Source: Hermatobates lingyangjiaoensis
Lineage: Eukaryota > Arthropoda > Insecta > Hemiptera > Hermatobatidae
Assembly (NCBI GenBank): GCA_026182355.1
Contig: JAPFBL010000361.1
Location: 1 to 64,000 of the forward strand
Length of the DNA: 64,000 nucleotides
Direction of reading: 5' to 3'
In this document: positions 32,925 to 45,329 of the stretch, in pieces
Layout: each line of letters begins with the position of its first letter
Numbering within the stretch: position 1 is the first letter of the stretch
Program-made: the position numbers and the translations under genes
Notes under the pieces: generated by a model
The model's input: only the letters and a program-made list of their open reading frames with translations
The model's database searches: none
Told to the model about the DNA's origin: nothing

Positions 32925-33232
32925 GACTTTAGCTCTGCTCTTTTTAGCTGGTACCCACAGGTGGAAAGTCCACTCGGTCGTGTCGTTGCTTGATGATTAC
33001 CACCCCTACATCTTTTTCTTCTCCCAGATAGCGTCTGTTTTTTTCATGACTTCTTTCTCATTGCAGTGTCACACCAGCGACTTTAGCTCTGCTCTTTTTA
33101 GCTGGTACCCAAAGGTGGGAAATCCACTCGGTCGTGTCGTTGCTTGATGACTATCACCCCTAATATTTTTTTCTTCTCCCAGTTATTGCCTGTCTTTAGT
33201 ACGACTTTTTTTCGCTTCTCAGTTGTATATGA
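32925..33232. repeat. 154-bp tandem duplication
   Basis: 'gactttagctctgctctttt' starts at 32925 and again at 33079. Both units continue through 'ccactcggtcgtgtcgttgc' and 'cttctcccag'. An 82-codon frame covers most of the first unit, but the second unit does not keep it. Confidence 0.75.
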
Positions 33233-33899
33233 CAATTTCTCCACGCATATATGGAAGTTGCTTGCCTGGTACTGGTTATGGTGGAATTAGGTTTCCTTGA
33301 CCTGTCTTAGAATTGTTATAGTCTGTATTCTTCTTCTTGATACCTTTTCTTCTATTTCTCACTTACCTATTCCTTCCTATCTTTCATACCCCCCATTATC
33401 TGTTACTCTTTCTTTTACGCTTTTATTTTTCACCTTTGATTCTGATGAACACTTGATGAACACTTTCACCTAGTAAACCAACAGTTTTATATTTAAAACT
33501 CTTGTTTATGTTGGTCGTAGAAGCCACCTCTGTTAAGTCTACCTTAGCTATTACACAAGGACTGTCCCATTCTTCGCATTTGTGAGGACGCAGTTGTTCT
33601 CTGGTGACATGGTAAAAAAAAATCTCATTGTAATCTGCTTTATCATGATATTATCAAAAGGCTGAGGATTATATGTAAATCAAAACAGGTTATAGTTCCA
33701 TCGCCCAACATGGATATAATCGTGATGTTTACCTAGAATGTGAAACTAGCAGAAAAAACCATCTGAATAGGGATAAACTTGAATCAAAAAGCATTTCAAA
33801 TAATTTTTTTTTTAAAAAAAAATCACGTTTTTGTTCTCAATTGTACAGTAGAAGTTTTACTGTACTCAAATACCTTTTTTGCTGCTACTGATACCAAAA
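33233..33899. other. Stretch without recognised feature
   Basis: T/C-rich to about 33480, then AT-rich. Nothing recognised. Confidence 0.35.
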
Positions 33900-34200
33900 A
33901 AGAGTAAAAAGAAGATGAAATTAGGTGAAGGTTGTGTTGGTTGTGGGCTAGAAGAGAGATTGAGCGACCTACAGTGTAGTGACCTGAAGCATGGGGGTCA
34001 GGCCAGCCCCATATCTCAGGCTAATTCGTTTATTACTAATAGCCAGCTATAAAGCGACTAGTCGCTGGGCTACTGTGCAGGCTAAGGCAATAACCACGGC
34101 TGTCTAACCAGCCGCCCCCTCTCCTCATACCATTACCGCCTACATTGCCTACATTCCATCCTTTTTATTGCCTTTCATTTCATTCGCCACACTTTTTTTT
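33900..34200. other. GC-rich skew-switching island
   Basis: Over 33901-33960 I count about 22 G and 1 C. Over 34081-34200 C exceeds G about 43 to 12. The centre holds 'gggctactgtgcagg'-type mixed sequence. No frame or repeat recognised. Confidence 0.4.
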
Positions 34201-34419
34201 CGTCCTTCCACACCAGTACTATTATTAGTTTATTTTTACGATGTCAGTTAAATCGATTCAATAAATACAATTAATTACTGTTTTAAAAACGATAAAATCA
34301 CCTATCTAATAGAAGGAAAATTTTGCGAGTTTGCGATAACTGCAAGGAAATCAAAACTAAAAGAATGATTTAATCAAAGTTATTTTAAACTAACAGCTAT
34401 CCAAAATAGTTTTAAATAC

Positions 34420-34820
34420 AACTTCGCATTAATGTTTCCTTAAACCAATATAAAGGAACTTTGAGCCCATTCTTTCTAAGAAAGAGGTTTTTTTTTATAG
34501 TTTTTATTCAGGGCTTAAATATTTTAATTTGAAATTCATAAGGAACAAATATTGTTTGTAGATATGGGAAGTATCACATAAAAATTTAACTGATTTTAAA
34601 TTTGAAAAATTTTGAAATAAGACTTCGTCATCAGTGTTTCCGTAAACCAACGTAAAAGAAGTCGGAACCCACTCTCTCCTTAGAAAGACGTTTTTTATTA
34701 CTCTTTTTACTCAATTCTTAATAATTTTTTATTTTAAATTATTCACGAACTTATACTATTAGCAGATATGGTAAAATTTATATAAAAATTTAACTTGATT
34801 TTGAATTTGAAAAATTGAGG
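34420..34820. repeat. Diverged ~200-bp tandem duplication
   Basis: The unit starting near 34421 ('acttcgcattaatgtttcct') recurs near 34621 ('acttcgtcatcagtgtttcc'). Both run through 'cccattctttc' or 'cccactctctcc' and 'aaaaatttaact' to 'aaatttgaaaaatt'. Old, with many substitutions. Confidence 0.65.
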
Positions 34821-34849
34821 ACACGATACCAGGTAAGCCATTAAACAGA

Positions 34850-35025
34850 TTGTATGAAAAAGTTAGTTGTACTACAGACACTAATCTTTGGATTTATCCC
34901 TGAAGAAGATCATTTCATGTTCGAAACGCGTTTAACACACACATTAAACTTCTATATGTGGAGACTATTTTATTAACTTGTTCAACCTGCAATGAGTAAA
35001 TATCACTTACTAACTGATTGCATGC
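34850..35025 (+). mobile_element. PLE-derived arm, family C
   Basis: The hairpin near 34908-34930 is decayed. 'ttcgaaacgcgttt', 'ctatatgtggagactatttt' and the outer 'gagtaaatatcacttactaa' follow. The upstream 'ctacagacactaatct' matches the interior of the 44.5 kb copy. Confidence 0.6.
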
Positions 35026-35391
35026 TTTATATTGCATGAAATTGGACACAAAAATAGCCCCTTATAAAGCAAAATACTGTTTAGTTTTTTTCGCAAATTA
35101 TATCTTTAAAAGATGAACAATAGTGGATTTATTCTATTTATAAATCATAAATATTTTTTTTTCTATTTACCTTAGTAAATAGAAACTTGGTACTATTGGT
35201 ACCAATAGTAAATAGAAGAAATACATTATAATGTATCTTTTAATGAACAAAATGAATTCTTTCGAAAGATTTTAGAATAAGTTAATTTTAATTTCTGTCA
35301 GAATTTGTGGAAATAAAAGAGTATTTGAATTACCTTTAGTTATAATTATCAAAGAGAAAGATAAACAAATTCCATTGAAATATTGAGGAAA
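35026..35391. other. AT-rich stretch
   Basis: Contains 'ggtactattggtacc' and 'ctatttac'/'gtaaatag' small inverted pairs near 35160-35220. Nothing else. Confidence 0.35.
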
Positions 35392-36040
35392 GTACTATGT
35401 TTCAACACAAAAAAGTTTATTATAAAAAACTAACAACGCGTTTCGAACACTTGATGCTCTTCTTCAGGTTACATTTAAAAAATATATGCATTTATGAGCT
35501 TTAGGAACATTGGGATGAATTAATTAAAATTGAATAAAATATCTGACTGTTGAATATCTGACATTATTGAGTGATAACATGGGAATAGTATTAAAATGGC
35601 TTAAATAATCCTTAACTTTAAACAACATACAAAAATCTGTTCCAATTTATAAATAAAATAGATTCTTAATTATCCAATCTGCTGGGGTGGTTATTCAGTG
35701 GATGAGACTAATCAGGGACTGAGGGTGTCAGGGAGTGTTTTTAGGGGTGGGAGAGTGTTCAGAGGAATGCAGGAGGTCTTGGCAGCTACGAGTATATTTG
35801 CCTAACTCTACAATAAAAAAAATGGCTGTTTTTGCGGAAAGAATCACATATTTTAAATTACATGAAATTTTTTTAGATATATCCTGAAGAAGAACATCAA
35901 ATGTTCGAAACGTGGTGTCATTTTTTTTATAATAATTTTTGTTTTGTTTAGAGACATAATATTTTCCCCAAAAAAGAGTAAATTCCACAGTATAACTGAT
36001 TGTACAAGTAATGAATTAATTGAAATAGTTCATTTAAATA
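35392..36040. mobile_element. PLE-derived fold-back, family C2
   Basis: Minus arm (35392-35475) and plus arm (35880-36040) carry GAACA/TGTTC-type stems, GAAACGCG or GAAACGTG, and C2 outer blocks. The interior contains 'ctgctggggtggttattcag' (35679-35698), whose reverse complement sits just upstream of the 58.6 kb copy, so it belongs to the element. About 200 bp at 35476-35678 is extra relative to that copy. Confidence 0.65.
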
Positions 36041-36131
36041 AAAAGAGTTGTTCATCAGAGGTAGTAGTATATAATTTTCATCTTTTCTGTTGGAATTTAC
36101 AGCAATCTTTCGTATTTTAATAATAATTTTT

Positions 36132-36410
36132 ATTGTAGGGTAAAAATCTAATGAAATGGTCTCCACATATAAAAATTTAATGATATAAACAACGCGTTTC
36201 GAACACGTAGTGTTCTTCCTCAGGCATTAACTAAAAAATACAATGACACCAGAGAGTTTTTAGTTAATGCCTGAGGAAGAACACTACGTGTTCGAAACGC
36301 GTTGTTTATATCATTAAAATTTTTATATGTGGAGACCATTTCATTAGATTTTTACCCTACAATGAGTAAATACCACATAATAACTGATTGCACTGCATTA
36401 GAATAACTTT
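36132..36410. mobile_element. Near-perfect PLE-derived palindrome, family C
   Basis: Arms 36132-36237 and 36257-36363 are identical except for one base in an A run, around a 19-base centre. The plus arm has CTGAGGA, spacer A, stem GAACAC/GTGTTC, loop TAC, GAAAC (36271-36298). The outer right sequence 'gagtaaataccacataataa' recurs beside other copies. It is the youngest-looking palindrome in the window. Confidence 0.85.
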
Positions 36411-36969
36411 TTAATATGATTATTGACAAATAGACTGCTATCGATGGTGTGTTATGAATTTCCTCGTACTGGACTTAGAAGAGTGTCTGGAGCAGAGAAT
36501 CACGCTTGACTTACCGTGGATGCTTGATTTCGTGGATCCGATTTGAACAGGAGTCGTTAGATTTAATGAAAAGTAAGTCGTCTCTCCATAAAAAGAGTTC
36601 GACAAAAGAAGACCTGAAGCTAGATATCAGATCATTTTCAAGTGGTAACTTAAGTGTTGTTTAATTCTTAACTCCCAATCCAATTCTCCTATCATGAAAT
36701 CTCTATCGACTTTGTAATATTGGATCAGGCCAGAAGCAGCACTCATAGAGAGTCATGAGCTGTAAAGATAATGTATTCTGATTGAGCTCTGCTTCATGGC
36801 TTAAAGGTCATTAGATTAATTAAATTATTTGAAACTGTAATAAACGTTTGACCTACATCAGATGAGACCTCCTGGTAAACTGTATACTGGTATTGATCAA
36901 TGGATGCAATGATAATGCTCCATAGGTTGCCAGTTGGGACCTGTCCATTAGTAGGTTATCAGGTGTTCA
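36411..36969. other. Stretch without recognised feature
   Basis: Unique-looking DNA before the 145-bp array. Nothing recognised. Confidence 0.35.
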
Positions 36970-38940
36970 TCCACGCGTGGTCATTTCGTTATAGTTCATG
37001 AGTAAAATAATCAGTACCCGTTCATGGGTTAGGTCAAATTAGGTCAGTGCATTGAGAAGTGTGATTATGAGTAAATCATTTGGTGCTGTGTAGGAGTAAT
37101 CCAAATGTTGCTAGTCCTTGGTAGATCATTTGGTTATAGTACATGTGTAAAATAATCAGTACCCGTTCATGGGTTAGGTCAAATTAGGTCAGTGCATTGA
37201 GAAGTGTGATTATGAGTAAATCATTTGGTGCTGGGTAGGAGTAATCCAAATGTTGCTAGTCCTTGGTAGATCATTTAGTTATAGTACATGTGTAAAATAA
37301 TTGGTACCCATTCATGGGTTAGGTCAAATTAGGTCAGTGCTTTGACAGGTGTGATTATAAGTAAATTATTTGGAGCTGGGTAGGAGTAATCCAAATGTTG
37401 CTAGTCCTTGGTAGATCATTTAGTTATAGTACATGTGTAAAATAATTAGTACCCATTCATGGGTTAGGTCAAATTAGGTCAGTGCTTTGACAGGTGTGAT
37501 TATAAGTAAATTATTTGGTGCTGGGTAGGAGTAATCCAAATGTTGCTAGTCCTTGGTAGATCATTTGTTATAGTACATGTGAAAATCATTGTACCCTTCA
37601 TGGGTTAGGTCAAATTAGGTCAGTGCTTTGACAGGTGTATTATAAGTAAATTATTTGGTAGCTGGGTAGGAGTAATCCAAATGTTGCTAGTCCTTGGTAG
37701 ATCATTTGTTATAGTACATGTGTAAAATAATTGGTACCCATTCATGGGTTAGGTCAAATTAGGTCAGTGCTTTGAAAGTGTGATTATAAGTAAATTATTT
37801 GGGCTGGGTAGGAGTAATCCAAATGTTGCTATCCTTGGTAGATCATTTAGTTATAGTACATGTGTAAAATAATTAGTACCCATTCATGGGTTAGGTCAAA
37901 TTAGGTCAGTGCTTTAGACAGGTGTGATTATTAAGTAAATTATTTGGTGCTGAGTAGGAGTAATCCAAATGTTGCTAGTCTTGGTAATCATTTAGTTATA
38001 GTACATGTGTAAAATAATTAGTACCCGTTCATGGGTTAGGTCAAATTAGGTCAGTGCTTTGACAGGTGTGATTATAAGTAAATTATTTGGTGCTGGGTAG
38101 GAGTAATCCAAATGTTGCTAGTCCTTGATAGATCATTTAGTTATAGTACATGTGTAAAATAATCAGTACCCGTTCATGGGTTAGGTCAAATTAGGTCAGT
38201 GCTTTGAGAAGTGTGATTATAAGTAAATTATTTGGTGCTGGGTAGGAGTAATCCAAATGTTGCTAGTCCTTGGTAGATCATTTGGTTATAGTACATGTGC
38301 AAAATCATTGTTACCCATTCATGGGTTAGGTCAAATTAGGTCAGTGCTTTGACAGGTGTGATTATAAGTAAATTATTTGGTGCTGGGTAGGAGTAATCCA
38401 AATGTTGCTAGTCCTTGGTAGATCATTTGGTTATAGTACATGTGTAAAATAATCAGTACCCGTTCATGGGTTAGGTCAAAGTAGGTCAGTGCTTTGAGAA
38501 GTGTGATTATAAGTAAATTATTTGGTGCTGGGTAGGAGTAATCCAAATGTTGTTACTCCTTGGTTGATCATTTGGTTATAGTACATGTGTAAAATAATTG
38601 GTACCAATTCATTGGTTAGGTCAAATTAGGTCAGTGCTTTGAGAAGTGTGATTGAGTTAGTCATTTGGTACTGATTAGGAGTAATCCAAATGTCATTGAG
38701 TTAGGCAAAATTTAGGACTCCCACTGTAGAATCAATCTTTATTGTGTGGTATCACAAAGGGCCAACGCTCGGCCTAAGTGTGTTCCCTTGTGGGACTACC
38801 ACTGTAACCTAACCTAACCTAATCCAAATGTCGCTGGTCCTTAGTAGATCATTTCGTTATAGTACATGTGTAAAATAATTGGTACCCATTCATGAGTTAG
38901 GTCAAATTAGGTCAGTGCTTTGAGAAGTATGACTATGAGT
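36970..38940. repeat. 145-bp tandem array, ~13 copies
   Basis: 'gggttaggtcaaattaggtc' recurs at 37026, 37171, 37316, 37461 and onward. Units include 'agtaatccaaatgttgctag' and 'atagtacatgtgtaaaataa'. A middle block (about 37560-37860) has many single-base deletions. A SINE 3' fragment interrupts the array at 38695. Confidence 0.9.
38695..38819 (+). mobile_element. 5'-truncated SINE (type I tail) inside the 145-bp array
   Basis: Only the last 125 bp of the SINE is present, from 'attgagttaggcaaaattta' to 'aacctaacctaacc'. It is bracketed by 13-base 'taatccaaatgtc' at 38682-38694 and 38820-38832, which is array sequence duplicated on insertion. Confidence 0.88.
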
Positions 38941-39165
38941 ACGTCCAGTGGTTTACGTGCTCACCTCTGGACTGGTAGGTCCGGGTTCGATGCCCACTCT
39001 GACCATCGATTTATTTATGCAGGAAGTGAATAATCTGAGGACGTCATCCTCTGAAGAGGACGTTAAGCCGTCGGTCCCGAGCCTGTATGACGTCAGCTAC
39101 TCGTTAAAGATCCCTATTCTGAATGGATATGAGTTAGGTCAAAATGGGGCTCCCAATGTAAACTG
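38941..39165 (+). mobile_element. SINE fragment at the array edge
   Basis: Head from 'ccagtggtttacgtgctcac', B box GGTTCGATGCC and body to 'gagttaggtcaaaatggggc'; both ends are truncated. A 112-codon open frame crosses it and is not a gene. Confidence 0.7.
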
Positions 39166-40867
39166 GGAATATGATTCCGATTATAACGGCTATGATAAGT
39201 TATATATAGCAATTATTTCAAAAATCCAAACATTCGTAGTTTTTAAAAAACTTAATTTATCAAGAAAAAGATCCAATTTCGTTTAAAGAGCAGTTTTGTA
39301 GAGTTGGTGGTAAATATTAAGCACAGTTTCGAAAATTGTGAAGGTATTCAAGTTATTTGAAAGTCAATAAATTATTTCTATACTTATTGCAATGATTCCA
39401 ATCAGCATTAATATGTTTTTTATATAAGTAGTTAAATGCTAAAAAATTATAAAAATTGTAAGCAACTTCTTAATCAAGAAGTTTGATTACTGTTTGATGA
39501 ATATCGGAGAGACATTGAAATTAACTATTAAATGTCAGAGAGTTGAAATTGATGGTTGTAAATGTGTTCGGATTACAGCAAAAGGTAAATGGAACTTTCA
39601 CATGCAGAGTACTTGATCTGATAACATTAAGCTTGAAGATGTATGTTATGGAACATTAAGTGCACTCTGACAAATACACGTCTTGTTTAATTAATTTATA
39701 AGGGGCCTTGGTGAATGTGGGGGAAAGTGCATTGTGAAATATGAACCAAGGTGAGATTCATTGTTGGGACTTTAAAACATCAGCGGTTATAGTCGTTTAT
39801 CAAAGAGTTAATGGTATTCCTAATGAAGTGGTTACTCGGAGTCGTAGTTCAGATGGCCATAAATAGCAATCAAAACATATGCGGTCTAATTAATAAGACA
39901 AAGAACTAGAGGAGGCAGATAGGTGACGTTTACATTGGGCCAGTGACATTCTGTCAGATGATATTGTCAGATGATGCCGCCAGATAGCACTCGGTACTGT
40001 CAGCCGGGCTCTTTCGCAAATCTTCGCCCCTGATCACCATTGCAACACCGTTAAACTCTCTTTTATATCTTTCGCACATCCTTATCAGCAGAGAGACAAG
40101 CCCTTGTTCATTTACCAAACAACTTATCAAAGAAATTTTCATTTCAAGGCCATAAATGATTATCTTACTCGGCGTGTCCTAGATTACATTACCTAAAACT
40201 ATTTGCCTCCTTCATAATTACATACGTTTGAATAATTTCCTTCTCTTTCATTCTGCCATGCAAAGAATCATTAAAGTTATATATAATTAAAATTATCCAA
40301 ATATTCGTTGTATATAAATTTATTACACCATTTTGTAGAAGGAAAAGAAAAAACTACTTTATGAAAATAAGAAACATATTTGCATTACGTTACTAAACAG
40401 ACACTTTGTCTACTTCCTAACAGCTCATCGTATACGATAGAATCTTGCAGTTTTGAATTCATTAATTCCGTATAACGTAATAATTCATAGTTCTTCTATA
40501 TCAAGAAATTTCTTACATTTATATGAAATTTAAAAAGATTTAGTTAATGAAACATACTATAGAGCAGCCCCAATTAAAACCAAATATTAGAATATAAAAC
40601 AAAATAAGGTTATAAAAGTAATGAAACAAGTTATTGTAAATCCAAGAGGTAGAATGTGACTTTAAATAGCATCCAGTATTTCTTAGAGTGATTCACTCTT
40701 TTTTAAATATTTCTACCAACACTCAACTTCACCCGATGATTTTTATAACAAAGACAATTTAACAAATTTTTATAATAAAACTTCGATTTATTATTTATTA
40801 GTTTTTTTTATAAAAAAAATGCGATGAACACGTTTTTTCAATGTTATTTCTTGATTGCACTATATCT
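39166..40867. other. Stretch with GC-rich skew-switching island
   Basis: The island at about 39690-40130 runs from G-rich ('aggggccttggtgaatgtgg') to C-rich ('cttcgcccctgatcacc'). A 62-codon minus frame at 39954-40142 has no known domain. The remainder is AT-rich. Confidence 0.4.
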
Positions 40868-40880
40868 TACTAGATATTTA

Positions 40881-41307
40881 GGGGGCTAGGATAGCGAAGT
40901 GTCAATGTGCTTGCCTTTGAACTGGTAGGTGCTCGGTACAATAGCCACTCTGGCCCTCGATTTATTTGCGAGGGAGGCGAATAAATCTGAGCAAGTCGTC
41001 CCTTGGGGAGGAAGTTAAGCCGTCTGTCCCAAGCCTGTACATAACTGCTTACATAGGTCCAGGGTTCGATACCCACTCTGGCCCTCGATTTATTTGCGTG
41101 GGAGGTGAATAAATCTGAGCTTTTGTTCCTTGGGGAGGAAGTTGAGCCGTCTGTCCCCAGCTTGTACGATGTCAGGTACTCGTGAAAGATCGTAGTTAGG
41201 CAAAATTAAGGACTCCCAATCTAGTATTAATGTTTTTTTTATGTTGAATCACAAAGAGCCAATGAGTGTTTCCTTGTGGGAGACTGCCACTGCAACATGA
41301 CCTAACC
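40881..41307 (+). mobile_element. tRNA-derived SINE with internal duplication and TSD
   Basis: The 13-base 'tactagatattta' occurs at 40868-40880 and 41308-41320. The insert begins with five G, then a degraded head. A segment from the B box through the hairpin block is present twice (about 40930-41040 and 41055-41165). The type I tail ends 'catgacctaacc'. Confidence 0.85.
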
Positions 41308-41320
41308 TACTAGATATTTA

Positions 41321-42079
41321 TAATTTTAACTGGTCAAAAACAATTTGATATAGACCAGTTGAACCTGACAGTACTGTCACCACGCAAACGGAGCAGAACT
41401 TTCCATAAGTGAAATTAATATGGGTTAGACGATAGCAGTTTCAGGTGCTACTATAATATGCTACCTTCCTTCGATTTTGTTATCTACCACTTACGATATC
41501 ATGTCATAGTAAACAACGAAAAATTCATCACAAGTATGCTAAGAAGAAAAAAATCATCCTTTAAGTGTATTGATTAAGAAAATTCAACATTTACTGTGAT
41601 TAATAGACCAGCCGCTACTTTGAACGTTATAAAATACCTTGATATCTGATCTCACTTGCTGACTGTGATCTCGCCTAGTGTAATCTTACATTATGACAAT
41701 CTCCTGTCAGTGACTGCATAAAATATCAAACTTAAATAAAATGAAATGACTTATAACGATCAGAGGCAAGGTTTTGGATGAATGGCATGTTTAGGTCTTT
41801 ATGAAGGGTGTAGTTTTTGACGTAATACGGCGCATTTGTGATAGTTCACCGCATATTCCTGAACAGTAAATGTAAAAATCCAGCGATTTTGAATAAAAGT
41901 AATCTGAAACTGGTGAAATGAACTGGAAAATATCTTATCGGTAGAATTCATTGGATAAATATAACCACTTAAATATTAATAATTGATTTTACATGTTTTC
42001 CTTTGCAAGATTATCAGGTGAGGCACTGCCTCCTCAGACTGCACGAACCTGGTTACTACCATATTAATATATACGATAA
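41321..42079. other. Stretch without recognised feature
   Basis: Nothing recognised. Confidence 0.35.
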
Positions 42080-42350
42080 TGATTGTATTTATAGGAGAGA
42101 GAGAGAGTTGAAGGGAGTTTAAGGAAGGAGCACATGTCGGAGGGGCAAGAGATGGGATTTTGAAATAGAAGGTGTCCCGGGGTCTGTTTGATCAGATGGC
42201 GAAGCACGTACCCTCAAGGGTTTCCCTTGTCTTGCTTATCTCCAACCTGCGACATCTGTGCCCACAAGTGTCTTATCTCGCCTTCCACTCAAAGACACCT
42301 TCCCTGCTTCGCATTCAACCTTTTCCCTTTCCTATCCTTCATAGATTTTT
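42080..42350. other. GC-rich skew-switching island
   Basis: G exceeds C about 24 to 7 over 42121-42180, then C exceeds G about 40 to 10 over 42241-42340. It opens with a (GA)n-like tract. An 82-codon frame (42172-42420) has no domain. Confidence 0.4.
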
Positions 42351-42894
42351 ATTTCAACTGATGCAACTCCTTAATATAACAACTTTTCAATATGTTTATC
42401 ATCCCTTCACTATTAAGTAATATGCTAATTTACCCAAAGAAACCACCAAGTCCCATTATCAATAAACAATCTCTTATCAGTAATATATAATTTCTCAAAA
42501 TATTAGTTACAAATTTATATTAAGCAAATCATCAGCTGTTTACATAGAACTATCTCAGTTAAATTTTATTTATAATATTACTTCATCCAAATCCACTTGT
42601 ACAAAACCTTGCTTCTTTATCACCAACCCAGACCTCCCAATATGACTCAAGAGAATTTGGCCAAGAGATCTACTGCTTTGATAATCTACTACAATCAAGA
42701 AACTAAGTGAAAAGTTGAACCAATAGGTTTCTTTACTCTTGAGTGTCAAAGCTATTTGTGTTACTCTTACTTATATGTTAAGTAAAATAAATATTTTATG
42801 TACTTATATGTAAGTACATAAAATATGCGTAGTTGTATATATCTAAATAAATATTACTTTATATTTTAATAAAGAAACTTAAAAGGTCCAATTA
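42351..42894. other. AT-rich stretch
   Basis: Contains a small palindrome at 42794-42828 ('ttttatgtactta' / 'taagtacataaaa'). Nothing else. Confidence 0.4.
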
Positions 42895-43080
42895 GAATAC
42901 TAACTCAATAACAAAAAGAGAAAAACACTAACATAGGCATGCAAGCCTGTGTCAGCTACTGCTGCTCTGGAAGAGAACTACTACTTGATGACGACGCCTG
43001 TCGAAATATAGTAGTGAGTCTTGTATGCTTATGTTTATATATTCCTCTTTTCGTTACTGAGTTTCTATTTTAATATAAAT
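42895..43080. mobile_element. PLE-derived fold-back, family E-like
   Basis: Arms at about 42900-42947 and 43017-43070 are inverted copies ('actcaataacaaaaagag' versus 'ctcttttcgttactgag'). Between them the plus strand has TTGATGA, spacer C, stem GAC/GTC with loop GCCT, GAAAT (about 42986-43010). Confidence 0.65.
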
Positions 43081-43104
43081 ATATTATATTAATATATAAT
43101 ATAT

Positions 43105-43230
43105 TTATTTATACATATTATCAAACAAAAAGACACAAGAGAAAATAAAAAGTAGAAAAAATGACTCTGAGGCTTTTCTCACTATGTCATCAGGGACTAG
43201 AAATGAAATACAAAAGAGGTTACAAAGAAG
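43105..43230 (-). mobile_element. Possible decayed PLE arm
   Basis: The minus strand has CTGATGACATAGTGAGAAAA followed by an E-like downstream order ending in 'tatttatac'. No convincing stem, so assignment is tentative. Confidence 0.35.
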
Positions 43231-43744
43231 CATAAAGGAAGGTACTGAACAGAGATAACAAAAATATACAAAATTTGAAAAGAACAATACAAAAAAACAA
43301 ACATAAAGAAAATATAAGAAACAAAAAAAAATTAACTTATACAAATACAAAAGAAAGAAAGAACGCAAGCCTCTGGGCTACTCTGGCTCTGTGCCCTTAT
43401 TTTATTACCAGTGTTTATATTTCACAAATTTTAAGAAAACCTTAAAATTTAAGAATCACCAGTTTAATTTGAGTTCATATTGTTCAATTTCACATAACCA
43501 AGAGGTCTAATTCACTTAAAATATCCTCAATTAGAATTTATCTAACTTAATGAGATCTGGGCTGCTGATGATGAGGTTTAAGAAGTATTTTTGATCAACG
43601 CACTTTCAACTATGTTCCTTTTTAAGATCTGAAGATATAAAAATCAGTCTGCTGACATCCTCCCATGTTACATGACTCGTATACTTGTTATGCTGAAACA
43701 ATATCATGAATGTATCATTATATTATAACATTATAACATGAACA

Positions 43745-43888
43745 GAGGAAAGCAGAGTCGCAACTCTGCCTTCCTGCGGGACTCTTCGCCTCCTGATGAC
43801 GACAATGGTCGAAATATAGAAGTGAGTTATTCCTGTGTCTATCTGTGTGCTATCTTCTTTTTAATTGATTTTTATTATAATATAACAT
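43745..43888 (+). mobile_element. PLE-derived arm, family E
   Basis: 'ctgccttcctgcgggactct' leads to CTGATGA, spacer C, stem GAC/GTC, GAAAT (about 43793-43816) and the outer block. Close to the right arm of the 57.7 kb palindrome. Confidence 0.65.
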
Positions 43889-43915
43889 TTATATTTATAA
43901 TACGAGTATAACATA

Positions 43916-44435
43916 TTTTCTTCTTCTCGAGATTTGGTTAAGGTTAGTTTGTAAAATTCACCTCTTTGCCTAGTTTCGTCTTTATTTCAAGACATCCTCA
44001 GGACTAAAAACTAAACACAATAAACAAATTGTTCATTAAACTTTGTTCTATAAACAAAGTCAAAAAACTTATTTAAGTTGTAATTATATATATATATATA
44101 CTTAATAAGTGGAAGGACGATTCAAACGGAAAGAACAAGAGTGACCCACAGAGTAAAGAAACACATTTACAAACTCAAATTTTCGGGCAATTGACATTTT
44201 AGATTTCACTGCAGCATGGTTCAAATTGTACTACATGCATTAATTACATATTTTGTACTATAATTCTTAATTTTATATTATGATAATACAATTTCTTTTT
44301 TGTGAACTAAACAAAAATGTAGAGTAGTGTAGATATGATAGTTGTTCATTGTGTTTGGTGCTAAGACTAGAGGATGTTGGTGGCAAAGAAGTGGTTTTTA
44401 CTAATTAATTCTCACCAAATCTCGAGAAGAAGGAA
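43916..44435. mobile_element. PLE-derived fold-back, family J
   Basis: Minus arm (43916-44045) has CTGAGGA, spacer T, stem GTCTT/AAGAC and GAAAC (43973-44001). An inverted partner at about 44335-44435 ends 'ccaaatctcgagaagaagg' and lacks the hairpin's 3' half. The left arm of the larger 2.2-kb fold-back begins inside this pair. Confidence 0.55.
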
Positions 44436-44515
44436 AGTATTTGTTAGTAATTGTGGTCCTCAAAGCAATACATTGATATTTGTATTTATTTATAAATATA
44501 TATTGCTTTATTCAT

Positions 44516-44795
44516 TGTAGGGTAAAAAGCTAATGAAATAGTCTCCACATATAGAAATTTAATAGTATAAACAACTCGTTTCGAACACGTAGTGTTCTTC
44601 TTCAGGCATTAACTACGGGTGAGTATAACTGAGTTGTGCCACAGACACTCATCCTTAGTTATATGCTGGAAGAAGAACCCTACATGTTATACAACGAAAC
44701 GCGTTTTTTATACTATTAAATTTCTATATGTGGAGACTATTTCATTAGCTTTTTACCCTACAATGTGTAAATACCTCATAATAACTGATTGCACT
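44516..44795. mobile_element. PLE-derived palindrome, family C
   Basis: Arms at 44516-44615 and about 44660-44765 with a diverged centre. The left hairpin is intact; the right hairpin carries an insertion (near 44689-44700). The outer right block 'gtgtaaatacctcataataa' is present. Confidence 0.7.
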
Positions 44796-45329
44796 ACCTT
44801 AGAATAGCACTTTACAATATTTAAATTTGTTTAAAGTAATACATAAATATATTTATAGTATGTATCAGAGGAAAACGCAAAAAAATCAACAAAACTCGCT
44901 TGCATATCTTGATGGTCACACACATGACAAGAGTACATACTTTGTTATTATCTTTTGAACCGTTCATACAAACTAATTTATTTAATATTAAGATATATCT
45001 GTATCAATACTATGAATATGTGTTACAAAAGCATGCTTTATCATATTCTGAGATGATATATTTATCTATTTTGATTAGGGATCAATGGATGATAAGCCAT
45101 GGATAGGAAGGTGATTGCGAGTCAACACTGTCAGGTCTTTCAAAGTGTGCGTGAGTGGTAAATGGAGGAAGGGCGCGATGCCAGGCCCCTCCCTTTCATT
45201 ATGCAATTAGGTTTGCATAACGGTTCATCATGTGTACATCACCTTAAAGCATGTCTAAAGGCCAAAGGATACAGCAAGAGCAACTATTTACAGATGTTAG
45301 TTACAAATACAGAACACTAAATAGACACA

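Noticed and set aside
38948..39286. 112-codon plus-strand open frame
   Set aside because: It lies mostly within a SINE fragment and has no protein-like features.
43105..43230. Confident PLE hairpin at CTGATGACATAGTGAG
   Set aside because: The core is present but no pairing stem precedes GAAA, so I list it only as a possible decayed arm.
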